Below the pieces are notes generated by a model, which saw only the letters and a program-made list of their open reading frames with translations, was not told the DNA's origin and ran no database searches. 64,000 bases of DNA from Spinacia oleracea (lineage: Eukaryota > Streptophyta > Magnoliopsida > Caryophyllales > Amaranthaceae), in the NCBI RefSeq assembly GCF_020520425.1, contig NC_079487.1, positions 80,109,141-80,173,140 on the forward strand, in the 5' to 3' direction. Each line of letters starts with the position of its first letter. The stretch's first letter is position 1. Positions 59,978 to 64,000 of this stretch are shown here, in pieces. Both the position numbers and the translations under genes were made by a program.

Positions 59978-62629
59978 AATTAAAACTACAATTGAAAAGA
60001 ATAAACAAATAAATAATCATTCACAGTTTCTCTTAATAAACTTAAATTCTAGCATACATGGATAATTCAATGTTCATTAAGCATTTTATTCAAGTTATGT
60101 GTTCCGGCAGGTGTGAATAAAATGATTCCAAGATCCTAAAATCCATTGAAGAATTAAGCACATTATGTATTTAGACTTAATTCTAAAATCTTTTAGGTAA
60201 GCAAAAGCCTTTTGCTAATAGTCTAGAAACTATTCTTGGTTGATAGGCACGTCTAAGAACTTATTAGGTAAACCTATCGATTTTGCCACGACATAAAAGG
60301 ACTCCTTACTTATATCGTTGAGTTTCACCAAAACTAACATGTACTCACAATTTATTTGTGTACCTTACCCCTTTATTATCGATAAGTAACACCTCGCTAT
60401 GGCGGAAAACTATTACTAAGATCGATGAAGCAAGGATATCCAAGTAAGTGTTATTTTGGTATGGCACCTTTTAACTCAATTTTTAAGTTTGGAACTTAAA
60501 GCTCTTACTATGTTGGTTAGATTTTAAGTGAACTAAAATCCTTAATCATGCAACATAATCAAGCTTTGATCTCATGCATATTTAAGACATATTTAAAAGC
60601 AATAAATAACTTAAAACATGCATAAGATAAATGTGATCTAGTATGGCCCGACTTCATCTTGAAGCTTCAACTTCAAAGTCCGTCTTGAAAATCTCCGTGG
60701 GAGGCGCCATTTTCTTCAAATAGGATAAGCTAATTACAACTATTTGATGGTACGCAGACCATATTTGAATTGAAAAACAATTTTGGTACTTTAGACCAAT
60801 TACATTCAAATTAATGGTACGCAGACCATATTTTCTATCCTATTTGGGCCATACTAGTCACTTCATAACCTGCAAAACAGTACATATACTATATATACCA
60901 TTCACCCATTCATTATCATGAATGGCCCACATAGCTGGTTAGTAAAACACGTTATGCATCACATAAATATTTGCAGCAATTAATCAAGGGCACCAATAAT
61001 CTACCAATTATTCAGTCCTTATTAATTCTAATCAAGTTGTTTAACCTTAAAGGATTTGTAGACCTAATCAAGAGTTTATGACTAAAAATGCTCCCACTTA
61101 AACCAATAAATTCATATGCTTTACTAATTTTAAACATAAAAATGTATTTCTAGTCTAACCGGAAACATACAAATTTAATTAAAATTTAAAGCTCATATAA
61201 GTTTATAATCGAATCCATTAATTTAATTTATTTTAGTTGAATTAAACGAATTTAAATTAATTCAAGATTTAACTTTAGTAAAATAATTAGTATAAATAAA
61301 ATTTATAATAATTATTATATTCAAAATTAAATCCAAGAAAACAATTTAAATTTCGAATTTTAAAATTAATTAAAATCGTTTCCGAACTGAAAATTAAAAT
61401 TAAAATCAAAACGTACCAATCGTCACAAGACGAGGCACTTTGGGCTTGCGCCCAAGCCCCATACAGCTACGAGGCAGCGCGCCCCGCTCGATTGATCGTA
61501 GCACAAAGCATACACAGCCACACGCCACAGCTGGCCACGCTGTGCGCAGCCTTGTGCTGTGTCGCGTGTTGCTGCGCAGGCCAGCGCGCGCCGAGCGAGG
61601 GATCGCTACCTGCTCGCGCGTTCTACTTGCTGGCTGGGCGAGCCAGGCCCGCTGTGGCGCGGCAGCATCGCTGCCCACACGCGTCTTGCTCGTCGCTCGT
61701 ACCTTGCATCGTCGCCCTCGCTCATCGTATAGCACATACGTCACACACACACAGGCTCCCTTGCCTCGTGCGCGCGCCAAGCGCTATGTTGCTCGCTGCA
61801 TTCGTACCGCACGGGCGACGAGCTCCCTTGCTCGTCGTCGCGTGCCCGCACTATACAACACCCCTTAAGGGTAACACGTAGCTTCCATTGCTTTGTGCGT
61901 GCAACATTAATGAGCGTTTTCATAAAAATTTAAAATTTTTAATTCAAAATTAATAAAAATTAATAAAACATATTAATTTCATAATTTTAGGGCGAAAAAT
62001 CGAAAATTTATTAATCAATTAATTTCCAATTAACATGGATTCAAATCTAGGTCATAAAAATTAAAAATTTAACATAAATTAACAATTTTATGGTGGATTT
62101 TAATCATAGATACCTAATTAAACTATTAATTAATTATGAAAATCAAATTAATTCTAAATTATTCGAATTTCAACAAATTAATCATAATTACAAATTAGGT
62201 TGTATAATTAACAAGGCTAGGCATTCAAACTTGTTAAATATATACTGCAGGTCAATCAAAAATTCAAGATTTATCAACAAGAATCGCAAATACTTAATTT
62301 AACATCTTAAATTTACAAACTTTTGCGTTCGATAAACTAAAACCTCCGAAAAGTCATAGTTAGGTTTCGAATTTGGGAATTCTGGGTTCGGCCGAAAAGA
62401 ACTATTTTTGTCAAAAATTTAGAATGCCTTTTACATGCGGAATTGACACAAAAATCACTCGATTTGGATGAGTAACGAAGAAACTGCCGAAAAACTGCGT
62501 ACATATAATTAAATAAACGCAATTTGCAATTAATTAACAATTACGAAAATTAATCACCCCTTATAATTCCTTGCAAATTTGTGAAATTTAACCATGTTTA
62601 TGCAATTTAGATTATGAAAATAATAAGAG
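59978..62629 (-). other. Long leader of copia copy B with a GC-rich island
   Basis: Noncoding leader between gag and the primer-binding site, equivalent to 30161-32971 of copy A and similar over most of its length. The GC-rich island at about 61,430-61,870 differs from that of copy A: it lacks the 23-bp array and keeps only the flanks (the CGACGAGCAAGGGAGCTCGT region) in common. The open frames in it are incidental. Confidence 0.65.
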
Positions 62630-62643
62630 GCTCGTGATACCAC
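62630..62643 (-). promoter_or_regulatory. Primer-binding site of copia copy B
   Basis: On the minus strand TGGTATCACGAGCC follows the 5' LTR, identical to copy A. Confidence 0.85.
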
Positions 62644-63992
62644 TGTTAGGTTATGATTCATATGACAAAACATAAATCATGCCGAAAAACCATAAAGCCA
62701 GGAAAGCATATTTTTTACACATAATCATTTAGCATAGTTTAGATGCATACACTTTGTTGCGTGCCCTCCCTAGCTGCGCCCGAACCGAACAAGAACAAGT
62801 CTTTCGGACTCCAAGTGTCGTCCCTCCGTAGATAGTCCACAGTACGTCCGGATCCGCCTCAAGATTGACCAACTAGAATCGCCCTTAAGGTACTAGGATT
62901 TTCGGCTAGGTTAGTGCAAGTGTATGGCTGAATTTTTCTTTCAAAAACTTACCTTTTGAATACTTCAATTGTGTCTCTAAATAATGACCCTAGGCACTTA
63001 TTTATAGAGGTATGGAAAGGGAACCGGAATCCTACTAGGATACGAATTAATTAAACTAGAATCCTATTAGAACTCTAATTAATTAATTTATCCTTTTAGG
63101 TTTAGGAATTTAATCATATATCAAATCCTAATAGTTTTAAGAATCGTGTATGAACACAAACATACACAAGCATGGCAGCCCACGAGAGGCGCCTATGCGC
63201 GCGCGGCCTGTGAGCTCGCAGCCCACGCCACGAGGCCCACACGCTGCCGTGGCCTTGGCGCGCGCTAGGCCTGCCTTGCGGTGGGCCTGGGCGCTGCCTT
63301 GGCTTGGGGCGTTTGTGGCGCGCTGGCTTGCTGGGCGATGGCCCGGCTTCGTGCTGGGCCTTCGTCTGGCAGGCCTCGTCCGATGCTTATTCGTACGATG
63401 CGCTTCCGAGTAAATTCCCGGTTCCGGAATTCATTTCCGATACGAACAATATTTAATATTTCCGATTCCGGAATTATTTTCCGACTCCGATAATATTTCC
63501 GATTCTGACAATATTTCCGTTTCCGGCAATATTTCCGATTCCGGCAATATTTCCATTTCCATTAATATTTTCCGATACGTACCATGTTTCTGTTTCCGGC
63601 AACATCTATGACTTGGATAATATTTATATTTCCGATACGATCCATATTTCCGTTTTCGGCAATATCATCGTTTCCGGAGTATTCATTTCTTGCGTGTGAC
63701 GATCTCAGCTCCCACTGAAACCAAGATCCGTCGATTCCGAATATCCATAGATGGAGTATTTAATGCCATTAAATACTTGATCCGTTTACGTACTATTTGT
63801 GTGACCCTACGGGTTCAGTCAAGAGTAAGCTGTGGATTAATATCATTAATTCCACTTGAACTGAAGCGGCCTCTAGCTAGGCATTCAGCTCACTTGATCT
63901 CACTGAATTATTAACTTGTTAATTAATATTGAACCGCATTTATTAGACTTAACATTGAATGCATACTTGGACCAAGGGCACTATTTCCTTCA
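62644..63992 (-). repeat. 5' LTR of copia copy B
   Basis: 1349 bp, read on the minus strand from 63992. The ends match the 3' LTR. The TATA box is at about 63006-62999. Target duplication TATCA is at 63993-63997, after which three bases of the interrupted PMD exon are seen before the window ends. Confidence 0.95.
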
Positions 63993-64000
63993 TATCACCC

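Larger units (their letters stand above)
53798..63992 (-). mobile_element. Ty1/copia LTR retrotransposon, copy B (10,195 bp, older, same family as A)
   Basis: LTRs at 53798-55145 (3' LTR) and 62644-63992 (5' LTR), with perfect TATCA duplications (53793-53797, 63993-63997). By hand count the two LTRs differ at some 40-50 positions in about 1350 bp, several times more than in copy A, so it is older. It inserted into the plant-mobile-domain exon. The internal order is the same as in copy A, but the reading frame has at least five disabling changes. Confidence 0.95.

Noticed and set aside
61406..61881. Overlapping open frames of 120-140 codons on both strands
   Set aside because: Equivalent GC-rich leader island of copia copy B.

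Overview
This is nuclear DNA of a flowering plant. Genes are split by GT-AG introns, several families are plant-specific (FAR1-related sequence, HIPP metallochaperone, GRF zinc finger, plant mobile domain), intergenic DNA is AT-rich, and most of the window is nested plant transposons. The long copia LTRs full of CCGGAAA-type repeats look to me like those of Amaranthaceae such as spinach. That is recollection, not something the sequence proves.

Layout. Positions 1-18,200 are the gene-bearing part. It holds an unrecognised two-exon gene running off the left edge (-), two diverged paralogues (+, 1140-2512 and 4962-6260) whose C-termini look like the first half of a LINE-type endonuclease domain, a small GRF zinc-finger membrane protein (-), a five-exon FAR1-related gene (-, 7051-11507), two Stowaway-like MITEs, a HIPP gene (+, 14820-15861) and a three-helix membrane protein (-, 17472-18149). 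From 18.7 to 22.0 kb a hAT-like element (8-bp TSD) contains a solo gypsy LTR (5-bp TSD), which contains a Helitron. A 289-bp TRIM with perfect 5-bp TSDs follows at 22.5 kb.

Positions 23.8-41.2 kb are a decayed Ty3/gypsy element on the minus strand. Its LTR carries a 992-bp Mutator-type MITE (9-bp TSD), and its pol is split by a 10.5-kb Ty1/copia element (copy A, +) with nearly identical LTRs, TSD ATTTA and only two nonsense codons. From 42.3 to 52.1 kb a third LTR-like sequence is split by a 7.8-kb CACTA transposon (TSD ATT). Instead of a visible transposase, this carries eight exons captured from an SR splicing-factor gene, an exon from a PPR-type gene, and a tandem array with higher-order structure. 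Downstream, a plant-mobile-domain reading frame starts at 53271 and is cut at 53797 by a second copy of the same copia family (copy B, -, 53798-63992, TSD TATCA). Copy B is older and more damaged.

Intact-looking host genes are those left of 18.2 kb. Right of that almost everything is mobile DNA or gene fragments moved by it. The observations I rate highest are the endonuclease-half paralogues and the CACTA element that shuttles SR and PPR exons. Exon boundaries were read by eye from splice consensus and frame continuity. No alignment or database search was run.
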